From SLSG01 sp964477035 (lineage in GTDB: Bacteria; Bacteroidota; Bacteroidia; Bacteroidales; UBA7960), in the NCBI GenBank assembly GCA_964477035.1, contig CAYZCW010000002.1, positions 248,001 through 312,000 of the forward strand: DNA of 64,000 nt, given 5' to 3'. The notes under the pieces are model-generated. The model was not told where the DNA came from and made no database searches. It saw only the letters and a program-made list of their open reading frames with translations. Shown here in pieces: positions 50,134 through 59,025 of the stretch. The translations under genes and the position numbers were made by a program. Numbering within the stretch: the first letter of the stretch is position 1; the number at the start of each line of letters is the position of its first letter.

Positions 50134-51253
50134 GGCTGTGTTCTTTTTTTTCGTCGGATGGGGTCTCGGCCCCCCTGACAGGTCGTTCCCCTGCATCAGC
50201 CGGCAGGCTTCGGGGAAGCCTCAGGCAGGCATGGAAGACCTGCCCCTCAACCCGAACCGTCAGCAGCTGTCCGTTCCCATACAAAAGCCGCAGGCGGTTG
50301 CGGACATTCTTCAGCCCAAGGCCCTCCCCCCGGAAACGTTCCCCCACGGGATCGAACGGATTGCTCAGGCAGATCAGCACCTCCTGTTCCTCTCCGGACA
50401 CCCGCAACCGGATGCCCCCCTGGCTACCCGGCCCCCCTGTCCCGAATTTAACGGCGTTTTCAATGAGCGGCTGCAGGATCATGGCCGGCAGCCGCACAGA
50501 CAGCTCGGCGGAAGGGACCTCCCGGGCAAAGGACAGGTTCCTGCCAAAACGAAGTCTTTCGATTGCCAGGTACTGCTCCAGCAGGTCCAACTCATCCACC
50601 AGGGCGGACAACTGAAAGGCATCCTGTTTGAGCACCCTCCGCAGAAAAGCAGAAAGGCGGACCACCATTTCCCTGGCTTTTTCCGGGTCCGTCACCGTGA
50701 GGCCGCTGATGGCATTCAGGCTGTTATACAGAAAATGGGGATTGAGTTGGTCCTTGAGTGCCTGCAGCTCGGTCCGACGGACCAGGTCCCTCAGTTCGGC
50801 CTCCCGGTTCACGGAAGCCCTGGCCTCCTGCCGGAGGTGGGTCCCCAAAAAAGAGCTGAACAGGATGCCCCCGGTAAGCAAACCGGTCAAAAGGCGCACA
50901 GGCCTTGCCGGCTCTAAAAAAGATGCCCTGAGATCCGGATCCGGCAGCCACCTCATCAGGAAGGCATCGGTCAGATAAAACCATCCGGCCAGAAGGAGCA
51001 GCCCGGCCAGCAGGGCATTGAAAAACACCCCGGGATGCAGGTCCCTTTCCCGGATGGAAAAGCGGATCACCAGCCAGAGCGGGGACATGCCTGCGAATAA
51101 AAGCAGCTGGTGTACCAGGGCATCGGCAGCGGCATGCTGCCACCCCAGTCCGTAATGCTTGTTAAGCAAAGCAAAGTGGACCAGGGTGCAGCAAAGCCAG
51201 AGGGCTGAATAAAACCTCAGGAAGGTACGGCCCGGAAGAAGGTTCAGGGGCAT
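50126..51253 (-). CDS. LytS-type sensor histidine kinase
   Basis: A 375-residue kinase with four helices in the first 140 residues and no periplasmic sensor domain of note. The His_kinase domain has ALKDQLNPHFLYNSLNAISGL (phosphorylated His) followed by an HATPase region with LQPLIENAVKFGTG (N-box) and GEGLGLKNVRNRLRLLYG (G-box). Membrane signals probably reach it through the LiaF-like protein encoded 12 bases upstream. Confidence 0.93.
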   Translation of the reverse strand: MPLNLLPGRTFLRFYSALWLCCTLVHFALLNKHYGLGWQHAAADALVHQLLLFAGMSPLWLVIRFSIRERDLHPGVFFNALLAGLLLLAGWFYLTDAFLMRWLPDPDLRASFLEPARPVRLLTGLLTGGILFSSFLGTHLRQEARASVNREAELRDLVRRTELQALKDQLNPHFLYNSLNAISGLTVTDPEKAREMVVRLSAFLRRVLKQDAFQLSALVDELDLLEQYLAIERLRFGRNLSFAREVPSAELSVRLPAMILQPLIENAVKFGTGGPGSQGGIRLRVSGEEQEVLICLSNPFDPVGERFRGEGLGLKNVRNRLRLLYGNGQLLTVRVEGQVFHACLRLPRSLPADAGERPVRGAETPSDEKKEHSHE

Positions 51254-51265
51254 AAGGGCTGCGCT

Positions 51266-51979
51266 TTAGACATACTTTATCTCCCCACCGCCAAACACCA
51301 CCACGCCTTTGATGACCAGCAGCTTACCGGGATCCGTGGCCAGGCTTGCATTGGACTCGGCCCGGGCATCGGAAAACCCGCCGAATATCGTGGTCGCTTC
51401 GATCTTGATGGTCCAGTCCTCCGGCACATACAGGGTAACTCCCCCAAAGATACAGGTTATATCAATGGCATTGACCCCCTCCGCAAGACCGGCGTTCCGG
51501 AAGTTCAGCTCGGAGCCCCCAAAGATGCAGGTAATCTCCCCCCCGCGAAACCGTTCGGAGTTGATGGATTTGGTCCCCCCGCTGAAGATGTTGACCTCGC
51601 GGAGGACATCCTTGCTTTCCTCCCCGTCCAACCGGTTGTAGGACCTTGCGGGAAAGATTCTGCGGGGAAACAGGATCAACACCCCGGCCAGGATGAATAC
51701 CACCGGGATGGCAAATTTCATCACATCCCAGAACCCGACGCCGAACACATCGTCCTTCAGCAGGAAGAACCCCCCGATGAGCATGAGAATGAGTCCGGTC
51801 GATTTGTTTTTGTCTGTGGCCAGCAGCAAGGCTCCGAGGGCGATCAGGATGGTCTTCCAGCTGATGAGGTAGCCGGGCAGCAGGAAAGGAAGCAGGTCGG
51901 TGTACTGGATCAGCAGCACACAGCCGATCCCCAGAAACAGCAGGCCCAGAAAAACGCGTCTTTTACTTGATGCACTCAT
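51266..51979 (-). CDS. LiaF-like transmembrane protein
   Basis: A 237-residue protein with four N-terminal helices (about 8-26, 42-57, 62-76 and 86-105) and a C-terminal cytoplasmic beta domain of repeated FGG motifs (ITCIFGGSELNFRNAG, ITCIFGGVTLYVPEDW, ATTIFGGFSD, VVVFGGGEIKYV). This is typical of LiaF/DUF5668-DUF2154 proteins, which in Firmicutes restrain a cell-wall-stress kinase. Here it is encoded first in the operon with a kinase and a regulator. A -7 box directly abuts its start. Confidence 0.88.
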   Translation of the reverse strand: MSASSKRRVFLGLLFLGIGCVLLIQYTDLLPFLLPGYLISWKTILIALGALLLATDKNKSTGLILMLIGGFFLLKDDVFGVGFWDVMKFAIPVVFILAGVLILFPRRIFPARSYNRLDGEESKDVLREVNIFSGGTKSINSERFRGGEITCIFGGSELNFRNAGLAEGVNAIDITCIFGGVTLYVPEDWTIKIEATTIFGGFSDARAESNASLATDPGKLLVIKGVVVFGGGEIKYV

Positions 51980-51984
51980 GGTTG

Positions 51985-51992
51985 CAAAATTA
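51985..51992 (-). promoter_or_regulatory. -7 box directly abutting the start of the LiaF-like gene
   Basis: TAATTTTG (51992-51985, minus strand) fits TAnnTTTG and ends five bases before the ATG (51979), implying an almost leaderless mRNA. Confidence 0.4.
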
Positions 51993-52221
51993 AATGGTTA
52001 AAAAAAATAAATGAAGTACCTTGGTACGGTACAATGGCAAAATTAAGAGACTGCCCTTCCGGGGACAAGCAATAATCGGCCGGTGGCCGCCAGGCGTCGG
52101 CCAATGGCGGTTGCCATCCAGGTCGTTAAATAGTTCAAGCAAATCATTAAACAAACATGCGCCTGCCGTGTTAATTTGGCATAAGCAAAAGACAGAGGAT
52201 AAATCATTCATAGAACCAGCG

Positions 52222-54639
52222 ATGACACATTCAATGCGCCTTTCGTTACCGACCGTTCAGCTGTTTTTGGGATGGCTGGTACTGATGCTGTCGTTCTCCC
52301 CGGCTGCCCTCTCCCAGCAGGGCAGCATCCGCGGGAGGGTGTTCAACGAGCTGACCAACGAGCCCCTCCCTTTCACCAATATCGTGATATACGGCACCAA
52401 TACCGGCAGCACCAGCGACCTGGACGGCATTTTCCTTTTCACCGGGCTGGAGCCCGGCTTCGTCAGGTTGCAGGTTTCCTCCGTCGGGTTCGAGGGCCGC
52501 ATCACCGAAGAATTCATGGTCACCAATGCCCGGACGGCCAGCATTGAGATCGGTTTGCGGCCGGTCAGTGTGGAACTGGCGAGTGTGGAAGTGACGGCGT
52601 CCCCTTTCCAGCGCAGCGAGGAAAGCCCCGTGTCTTTGCGCAGGATCGGCATCCAGGAGATTGAGCGCAGCCCGGGCAGCAACCGGGATATTTCCCGTGT
52701 CATCCAGTCCCTTCCCGGGGTTGCCTTCACCCCGGCCTTTCGCAACGACGTGATCATCCGTGGAGGCGGTCCCAGCGAGAACCGTTTCTTCCTGGACGGG
52801 GTCGAGATCCCCAACATCAACCATTTTGCCACCCAGGGGGCCAGCGGCGGCCCCGTCGGCATCATCAACGTGGATTTCATCCGGGAGGTGGAGATGTTCA
52901 CGGGGGCTTTCCCGGCAAACCGCGGCAATGCCCTCAGCTCCGTGTTCGAATTCAGGCAGGTCAATGGCAACAAATCCAAACTGAACCTCCGCGGTGCCAT
53001 CGGGGCAAGCGACCTGGCCCTGACGGCCGATGGCCCGCTGACGGAGAATACCACCTTCATCCTGTCTGCAAGGCGTTCCTACCTCCAGTTCTTATTTGGG
53101 GTGATCGGCCTGCCCTTTCTGCCGACTTACAACGGATTCCAGTTCAAAACCAACACCAGCCTGGGCCCCCGGTCGGAGCTCAGTTTCATCGGCATCGGGG
53201 CCATCGATGAAAACCGGCTCAACCTGGAGGCCAATGAAACGGAAGAGCAGCAATACATTCTGGATTACCTGCCGGTCAACGAGCAGTGGAATTATGCCCT
53301 GGGTGCGGTATACCGCCGCTTCAGGGACAATGGTTTCGACACCTGGGTGCTTTCCCGCAACATGCTGCGCAACAACGCCTTCAAGCACCCGGGAAACGAT
53401 GAGAGCCGCCCGCGTAGCCTGGATTACCTGTCCGACGAAATCGAGAACAAATTCCGCTTCGAGAGGCTGGTCAACTACGGAGAAACCCGGCTGCGCTTCG
53501 GTGCCGGGGCGGAGTATGCCCGCTTCCTCAGTGACACCTACCAGGAGGTGTTCGTGTTCAACCAACGGCAGGTCATCGACTTCGACTCTTCAGTGGATCT
53601 TTTCAAATGGAACCTCTTCGCCCAGGTCACCAGGCGCTTCCTGGACCAGCGTCTTGCCCTCTCCATCGGACTGAGGGCCGATGCCAACAGCTACTCCGCC
53701 TCCATGTCCAACCTGCTGGACCAGCTGTCGCCACGGTTCTCGGCTTCCTACAAACTTCAGGAGAATTTATTCCTGAACTTCAACACCGGCCGGTATTTCC
53801 AATTGCCGGCCTACACCACCCTGGGATACCGGAGCAACGACGGACAGCTGGTCAACCGCCTCAACGGCCTGCGCTACCTGCGGTCCGACCACCTGGTGGC
53901 CGGCATCGAATGGCTGCCTTCCAGGGCCAGCAAGGTGAGCCTGGAAGGTTTTTATAAGACATACGGCCAGTACCCATTCTCCGTCAGAGACTCGGTGGCC
54001 ATCGGCAGCCGGCCGGCAGATTTCGGGGTTTTCGGAGCAGAAGAAGTCCTCTCTACGGGAGAAGGAAGGGCTTTCGGAGCGGAACTGCTGTACCGGGAAC
54101 AACGCATCAAGGGATTCAACATGATCCTCTCCTATACCTTTGTGCGCAGTGAGTTCCGGGACGGGCAGGGAACCTATGTGCCGGCCGCCTGGGACAACCG
54201 CCATATCCTCATCCTGACGGCATTGAAGGAACTTCCCCGCAACTGGGACGTGGGCCTGAAGTGGCGGTATTCGGGCGGGGCGCCTTACACACCCTACGAC
54301 CTGGAGACGTCCAGCCTGAGGGATGCCTGGGACGCGCAGGGCATGCCCTACCTCGATTACGGACGGTTTAACAGCCTGCGGCTGCCGGCTTTTCACCAGC
54401 TGGACCTGCGCATCGACAAACAATTTTATCTGGACCGGCTATCCCTGATGTTCTACCTGGACATCCAGAATGTTTACAACTTCAAAGCCACCCAGCCGGC
54501 GAATTATATCAGGGAAGTGGATGAATCAGGACAGCCTTTGGTGGTCGATGACAACGGGACGGAACGTTACCGCCTCAAAAGGCTGGAGAACTCCGTCGGC
54601 AGTGTGCTGCCAAGCATCGGCATCATCATCGAATTCTAA
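52222..54639 (+). CDS. TonB-dependent outer membrane receptor with CarboxypepD_reg-like domain
   Basis: An 805-residue outer-membrane protein. It has a signal peptide (ending AALSQQ), an N-terminal carboxypeptidase-regulatory-like domain (GSIRGRVFNELTNEPLPFTNIVIYG), a plug (RDISRVIQSLPGVAFTPAFRNDVIIRGGGPSENRFFLDGVEIP) and a 22-strand-type barrel ending in aromatic IIIEF. The ligand is unknown. There is no SusD partner; the next gene encodes a lipoprotein. The ATG at 52222 was chosen because it precedes the signal; the frame is open upstream to 52021 but without a plausible N-terminus. Confidence 0.93.
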   Translation: MTHSMRLSLPTVQLFLGWLVLMLSFSPAALSQQGSIRGRVFNELTNEPLPFTNIVIYGTNTGSTSDLDGIFLFTGLEPGFVRLQVSSVGFEGRITEEFMVTNARTASIEIGLRPVSVELASVEVTASPFQRSEESPVSLRRIGIQEIERSPGSNRDISRVIQSLPGVAFTPAFRNDVIIRGGGPSENRFFLDGVEIPNINHFATQGASGGPVGIINVDFIREVEMFTGAFPANRGNALSSVFEFRQVNGNKSKLNLRGAIGASDLALTADGPLTENTTFILSARRSYLQFLFGVIGLPFLPTYNGFQFKTNTSLGPRSELSFIGIGAIDENRLNLEANETEEQQYILDYLPVNEQWNYALGAVYRRFRDNGFDTWVLSRNMLRNNAFKHPGNDESRPRSLDYLSDEIENKFRFERLVNYGETRLRFGAGAEYARFLSDTYQEVFVFNQRQVIDFDSSVDLFKWNLFAQVTRRFLDQRLALSIGLRADANSYSASMSNLLDQLSPRFSASYKLQENLFLNFNTGRYFQLPAYTTLGYRSNDGQLVNRLNGLRYLRSDHLVAGIEWLPSRASKVSLEGFYKTYGQYPFSVRDSVAIGSRPADFGVFGAEEVLSTGEGRAFGAELLYREQRIKGFNMILSYTFVRSEFRDGQGTYVPAAWDNRHILILTALKELPRNWDVGLKWRYSGGAPYTPYDLETSSLRDAWDAQGMPYLDYGRFNSLRLPAFHQLDLRIDKQFYLDRLSLMFYLDIQNVYNFKATQPANYIREVDESGQPLVVDDNGTERYRLKRLENSVGSVLPSIGIIIEF

Positions 54640-54666
54640 ACAACACAACACCCAAAAAAACCGCCC

Positions 54667-55476
54667 ATGAACACCGATCCTTTCACAGGCAGACAATTGC
54701 GCCAACTGGCCATGGCCGTGTTGGCACCCTTGCTCATGACCATGATCCATTCCTGTTCTCCCACCCGCGAGCCCGGCCAGGTCCTGCACCGCAGGACCCT
54801 CCTTGAAGATTCCGCACCGGAAGTCATCCGCACCTTTCCCACGGGTTTTGAAAGACCGGTTGAAATCGTGTTCCACCGCGGCAGGGCCCACAACCACCCT
54901 CTGATGGCCATCTGGCTGGAGGACATGGAAGGAAACTACCTCCAGACCCTGTATGTGGCCGAATCCATCGGCAAAGGCTATTTCCGCCATGGGGATCCGT
55001 CCTCCGGGCGCTGGATGCCCGGCCCGGTACGCCGGCCTGCAGCCCTGCCCTACTGGGGCCACCAGCGCGGCATTCAGGCCCCGGACGGCTACTATTTACC
55101 CACCCGGGAGGATCCTGTGCCGGACGCCCTGACCGGTCCGACGCCTTCAGGAAGCTTTGTGCTGGCATCCTCCCTGCCCCCCGGTGATGGAACGCCCGTC
55201 AGGATCCTGTTAGAGATCAACCAGTCGTGGGATTGGAACCGCCACTGGACCAACAACAAATTTCCGGAAGACCCGCACTACAAAAGCAGCAGCCAGCCGG
55301 CCCTGGTCTATGAAGCGGTCATCCAGCCCGGTGACAGTCCCCGGGAGGTTCCCATGCAGCCCATAGGCCACAGCCACTGGTCGGGCGCTAGCGGTGAGCT
55401 GTTCCCCGGGCTGGAAACCCTGACAACCGCCCTGGAGATCGCCCGGGAAATTGTGGTCAGGGTTCCCGGGCCCTGA
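54667..55476 (+). CDS. Secreted lipoprotein, DUF2271-like, partner of the TonB receptor
   Basis: A 269-residue protein with an N-terminal hydrophobic stretch and a possible lipobox (MIHSC, Cys about 30). The mature part contains PLMAIWLEDMEGNYLQTLYVAE and later DALTGPTPSGSF followed by RILLEINQSWDWN, resembling DUF2271 periplasmic proteins; that match is tentative. HRGRAHNHP and HSHW are His-rich. It lies 27 bases after the receptor gene and probably acts with it on the cell surface or in the periplasm. Confidence 0.6.
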   Translation: MNTDPFTGRQLRQLAMAVLAPLLMTMIHSCSPTREPGQVLHRRTLLEDSAPEVIRTFPTGFERPVEIVFHRGRAHNHPLMAIWLEDMEGNYLQTLYVAESIGKGYFRHGDPSSGRWMPGPVRRPAALPYWGHQRGIQAPDGYYLPTREDPVPDALTGPTPSGSFVLASSLPPGDGTPVRILLEINQSWDWNRHWTNNKFPEDPHYKSSSQPALVYEAVIQPGDSPREVPMQPIGHSHWSGASGELFPGLETLTTALEIAREIVVRVPGP

Positions 55477-55481
55477 TCATT

Positions 55482-56507
55482 CTATTCCTGCCGGGGGACT
55501 TCCGTTTTGCCATTGGCATAGCGTGCAAAACGCCCCTCATCGCGCGGATGTACATGGTCGTATTGTTCCCAGGGCCACCCACCGAAGCCGGTCTCACGGA
55601 AGTCGCGGATCGCCTGTTGAATTTCCTCCCCGGTATTCATCACAAAGGGGCCGTGCTGCACCACCGGTTCATTGATGGGCAATCCTTCCAGCAACAGCAG
55701 GGAGGCATCCCCGTCCACAGCCTCCAGGATGACCTCCTGGTCTGCAAGCAACTCAATGGCGTTCATGGGTTCCACATCCATGCCGGCCAGCCGCAGGCTG
55801 CCGCCCTGATAAAAATACAAGGTCCTGTGCCTTTCCGGGGGGGAGGCCGGCAACGCCCACCGGGCGCCCTCCTCCATGGCGATGGTCCAGATGTTGACCC
55901 CGTGACCCGGCTCGGCGGCCCAGGAGTCGGGGGCCGGAGGGGGTGCCGCGTGTCCCCGGCAGCTTCCGGCATACACCCCGATGCGGGTGGCCTTTCCCCC
56001 GGCGTCCTTCTCTTCCAGGTGCGGGATCTGATCCGCCCACAACATCTTGAAATACGGTTCGGCATATTTGTTGCGGGCGGGCAGGTTCAACCAGATCTGA
56101 AACAGTTCCAACGGGTTGCCTGCATCCTGCCGTCTCAGGGGAAACATCTCGCAATGCTGCAGGCCGCTTCCGGCGGTCATCCACTGCACATCCCCGTTGC
56201 CATAGCGTCCGGCGGCCCCGTGGGAGTCTGAATGGTCCACAAATCCTTCCAGCACGATGGTGACCGTCTCAAAACCCCGGTGGGGATGGGCGGGAAAGCC
56301 GGGGATCCGCTCCCCGTGGTACATGCGCCACCCGTCCTTCAGGGTGAAATCCTGGCCCAGGTACCTGCCGGACAGGGAGGCTGCAGGCCCCATCTCCTCA
56401 TTGCCTGGGGGGTAGTCGTCCAGGTGGTGGACACAGAACAGGAAAGGATCGCTGGTGGGCCACATAAAGCCCAATGATTTGATATTCAATACTACACGGT
56501 TATACAT
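55482..56507 (-). CDS. Pirin family protein
   Basis: A 341-residue cupin. The N-terminal domain has the pirin metal site HPHRGFETVTIVLEGFVDHSDSHG...GDVQWMTAGSGLQHCEM, with the His/Glu ligands of quercetinase-type pirins, and the C-terminal domain ends with FVMNTGEEIQQAIRDF. Bacterial pirins are Fe-binding and some oxidise flavonols; the physiological role is unclear. The start at 56507 (MYNRVVL) was chosen because the upstream open frame has no family similarity. It is convergent with the lipoprotein gene, five bases apart. Confidence 0.92.
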   Translation of the reverse strand: MYNRVVLNIKSLGFMWPTSDPFLFCVHHLDDYPPGNEEMGPAASLSGRYLGQDFTLKDGWRMYHGERIPGFPAHPHRGFETVTIVLEGFVDHSDSHGAAGRYGNGDVQWMTAGSGLQHCEMFPLRRQDAGNPLELFQIWLNLPARNKYAEPYFKMLWADQIPHLEEKDAGGKATRIGVYAGSCRGHAAPPPAPDSWAAEPGHGVNIWTIAMEEGARWALPASPPERHRTLYFYQGGSLRLAGMDVEPMNAIELLADQEVILEAVDGDASLLLLEGLPINEPVVQHGPFVMNTGEEIQQAIRDFRETGFGGWPWEQYDHVHPRDEGRFARYANGKTEVPRQE

Positions 56508-56603
56508 AAGCCTGTCTCTTAAAAAGGTTCCGGGGTAAATGTACGCAATGCCCGGAATATTTTTAGTATTTTGTGCCCCCCATTCACACCAAAATTCACA
56601 GGC

Positions 56604-57773
56604 ATGGAGCAGCTGCCGTCTAAGGAATTGATGGAGGAGGTCACCCGCCTGCGGCGCACCCTGCACCGCTACCCGGAATTGTCGGGGCAGGAGCGGCAGA
56701 CCGCCGGCTGGATCAAGGCTTTCCTGGAAAAACACGGGGCCGGTCAGGTGACCGGGCAACTGGGCGGACACAGCCTGGCCGCAGTCTATGAATCAGGAAA
56801 GCCCGGACCCACCCTCCTGCTGCGGGCCGATATGGACGCTTTGCCCATACAGGAGGTCAACGATTTCGATCACCGGAGCCAGCATGATGGCATCTCCCAC
56901 AAATGCGGGCATGACGGGCACACAGCCATCCTTGCCGGAGTGGCTGCCTGCCTGGGGCAGGAAGCCCCCCCACGCGGGCGGGTGGTCTTGCTGTTCCAGG
57001 GCGAAGAGGAAACAGGACAGGGAGCCGAAAAAATCATCAGGGACCCCCTGTTTCAAAACCTGGTGCCCGATGCCGTATTTGCCCTGCACAACCTGCCGGG
57101 CTTCAAAAAACATGAAGTGGTGGTCCGGGAAGGGCCCTTCGCCTCTGCCTCCCGGGGCATGATCATCCACCTGAAGGGACGGTCATCCCATGCCGCCCAC
57201 CCGGAGCAGGGCAACAGCCCCGGTCCCGTCCTGCCCTCCCTCCTGCAGGGATTGATCGACATTCCCGGGCAAAGAGGGAGGTTCATGGACTTCGTCCTGC
57301 TGACCATCATCCACGTCAGGCTGGGGGAAGTGGCCTTCGGCACCAACCCGGGAGAAGCCACCGTGATGGCTACCCTGCGCAGTTACCTGGACGAGGACAT
57401 GAAGGTTTTTACCGGGATGGCCGAGGCCCTGGCCGGCCAGCTTGCCGCAAAGTACGGGCTGGAAGCCACCTGCCGCTACACCGAAGCCTTTCCGGCCACG
57501 CACAACCACCCGGAAGGGGTGCGCACCCTGTTGGAAGCCGCCCGCTCTGCCGGCGCCTCCGTGACACAAATTGACAGTCCTTTCCGGTGGTCGGAGGACT
57601 TTGGCCACTTCACCGCCAGGTTTCCGGGGGCCCTGTTCGGGCTGGGTTCCGGCCGCAATCATCCGAGCCTTCACAACAACGACTACGATTTTCCGGATGA
57701 GGTCATTCCCACGGGCATCCGGTTCTTCATGGCAATCATCCGGCAGTTCTTCAACAAAAACAACCCCGTTTGA
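56604..57773 (+). CDS. M20-family amidohydrolase
   Basis: A 389-residue dinuclear Zn/Mn hydrolase of the M20D group (hippurate or N-acyl-amino-acid hydrolases). It has HRYPELSGQE, the metal site CGHDGHTA, the catalytic GEEETGQGAEKII, a dimerisation domain with HLKGRSSHAAHPEQGNSP, and a C-terminal ligand region (GRNHPSLHNNDYDFPDEV). It probably removes acyl groups from amino acids or peptides. Its TGA overlaps the alr start (TGATG), so both are co-translated. Confidence 0.9.
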   Translation: MEQLPSKELMEEVTRLRRTLHRYPELSGQERQTAGWIKAFLEKHGAGQVTGQLGGHSLAAVYESGKPGPTLLLRADMDALPIQEVNDFDHRSQHDGISHKCGHDGHTAILAGVAACLGQEAPPRGRVVLLFQGEEETGQGAEKIIRDPLFQNLVPDAVFALHNLPGFKKHEVVVREGPFASASRGMIIHLKGRSSHAAHPEQGNSPGPVLPSLLQGLIDIPGQRGRFMDFVLLTIIHVRLGEVAFGTNPGEATVMATLRSYLDEDMKVFTGMAEALAGQLAAKYGLEATCRYTEAFPATHNHPEGVRTLLEAARSAGASVTQIDSPFRWSEDFGHFTARFPGALFGLGSGRNHPSLHNNDYDFPDEVIPTGIRFFMAIIRQFFNKNNPV

Positions 57774-58924
57774 TGTTTCACACCTCCTATATAGAAATCA
57801 GCCGTTCCGCCTACAAGAACAACATCCGCTACCTGCGCCGCATCATCGGAAAGGGGGTGCGCATCTCCTCCGTGATCAAGGGGAATGCCTATGGGCACGG
57901 GGTGAAAAACATCGTGCCGCTGGCCGAGGAGACAGGCATCCGGCACTTTTCGGTCTTCTCTGCCAGGGAAGCCCATGAAGTGCATGATGTGGCCTCCCCC
58001 GAAAGCCGCATCATGATCATGGGGCACCTGGATGACGACCAGATGGAATGGGCCATCGCCCATGGCATTGAATTCTTTGTATTTGACTGGGACCGGCTGG
58101 AATCGGCCATCCACATGGCACGCAGGCAAAAGACCCGGGCACGCCTCCACCTGGAGGTGGAGACCGGTTTTCACCGGACGGGGTTGGAGTATGCGGACAT
58201 GGGGAGCCTGATTCCCTACCTGAAGGCACAGCGGGAGCATTTCGAGTTCGAAGGGCTTTGCACCCACTATGCCGGGGCCGAGAGCGTGGCCAATTACCTG
58301 CGCATCCGGAACCAGCTGACCCTGTACAGAAAATTCGCCCGGTATTTTGCCAGGCACGGCCTGCAGCCCACCCTGAAACATACCGCCTGTTCGGCAGCCG
58401 CGCTGACTTATCCGACGACGATCATGGACATGGTTCGTTTCGGCATCGCCCAGTTCGGCTACTGGCCCAGCCCCGAAACCCACATGTTCCGTTTCAGGAA
58501 AGACACCGCCGCCGGCAACGGCCTGAAGAGGCTGCTTTCCTGGAAGTCCCGCGTCATGGTGGTCAAGGAGGTGGACGCCGGGCAGTTCATCGGCTACGGA
58601 TCGTCCTACCTGGCCAACAAAAAGACCCGGATCGCGATCATCCCCGTGGGGTATGCCAACGGCTTCAGCCGCTCCCTGAGCAATACCGGAAGGGTCCTGA
58701 TCCGGGGCAGGCGGGTGCCGGTCATCGGGACGGTGACCATGAACACCATGACCGTGAACGTCACCGATGTGCCCGGCGTGGAGAAGGGAGACGAGGTGGT
58801 GATCGTCGGAAAGCAAAAGCGCATGAGCATCAGCATCGCATCTTTCTGTGAGATGAGCAACCAGCTGAACTATCAGCTGTTGACGCGCATTCCTGCCGAC
58901 ATCCCCAGGATCATGGTAAAATAG
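57773..58924 (+). CDS. alr: Alanine racemase (stand-alone)
   Basis: A 383-residue fold-III PLP enzyme. K36 in SVIKGNAYGHG forms the Schiff base; the second catalytic base is the Tyr of VGYANGF. HTACSAAALTYP and MVRFGIAQFGYWPSPE match the TIM-barrel part. In the C-terminal domain the usual GRVxMDQ segment reads GTVTMNTMTVNVTD, so the Arg and Asp that normally line the substrate entry differ. Similar MN variants occur in stand-alone Bacteroidota alanine racemases as far as I recall. Coupling to an M20 deacylase by TGATG hints at D-amino-acid metabolism. Confidence 0.9.
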   Translation: MFHTSYIEISRSAYKNNIRYLRRIIGKGVRISSVIKGNAYGHGVKNIVPLAEETGIRHFSVFSAREAHEVHDVASPESRIMIMGHLDDDQMEWAIAHGIEFFVFDWDRLESAIHMARRQKTRARLHLEVETGFHRTGLEYADMGSLIPYLKAQREHFEFEGLCTHYAGAESVANYLRIRNQLTLYRKFARYFARHGLQPTLKHTACSAAALTYPTTIMDMVRFGIAQFGYWPSPETHMFRFRKDTAAGNGLKRLLSWKSRVMVVKEVDAGQFIGYGSSYLANKKTRIAIIPVGYANGFSRSLSNTGRVLIRGRRVPVIGTVTMNTMTVNVTDVPGVEKGDEVVIVGKQKRMSISIASFCEMSNQLNYQLLTRIPADIPRIMVK

Positions 58925-59025
58925 CGGAATTTGCTTAAATTTGCTGACCGTTCCGGACAAGGCCACCCCCTGCTGGCCGGTCCTTGCGGACGGAATGCAT
59001 TCACCCTGCCAATCCAAGACATCCC

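Noticed and set aside
52021..52221. N-terminal extension of the TonB receptor from a TTG at 52021
   Set aside because: The extra 67 residues are unlike any receptor N-terminus and would precede the signal peptide; this stretch is better read as a promoter region.
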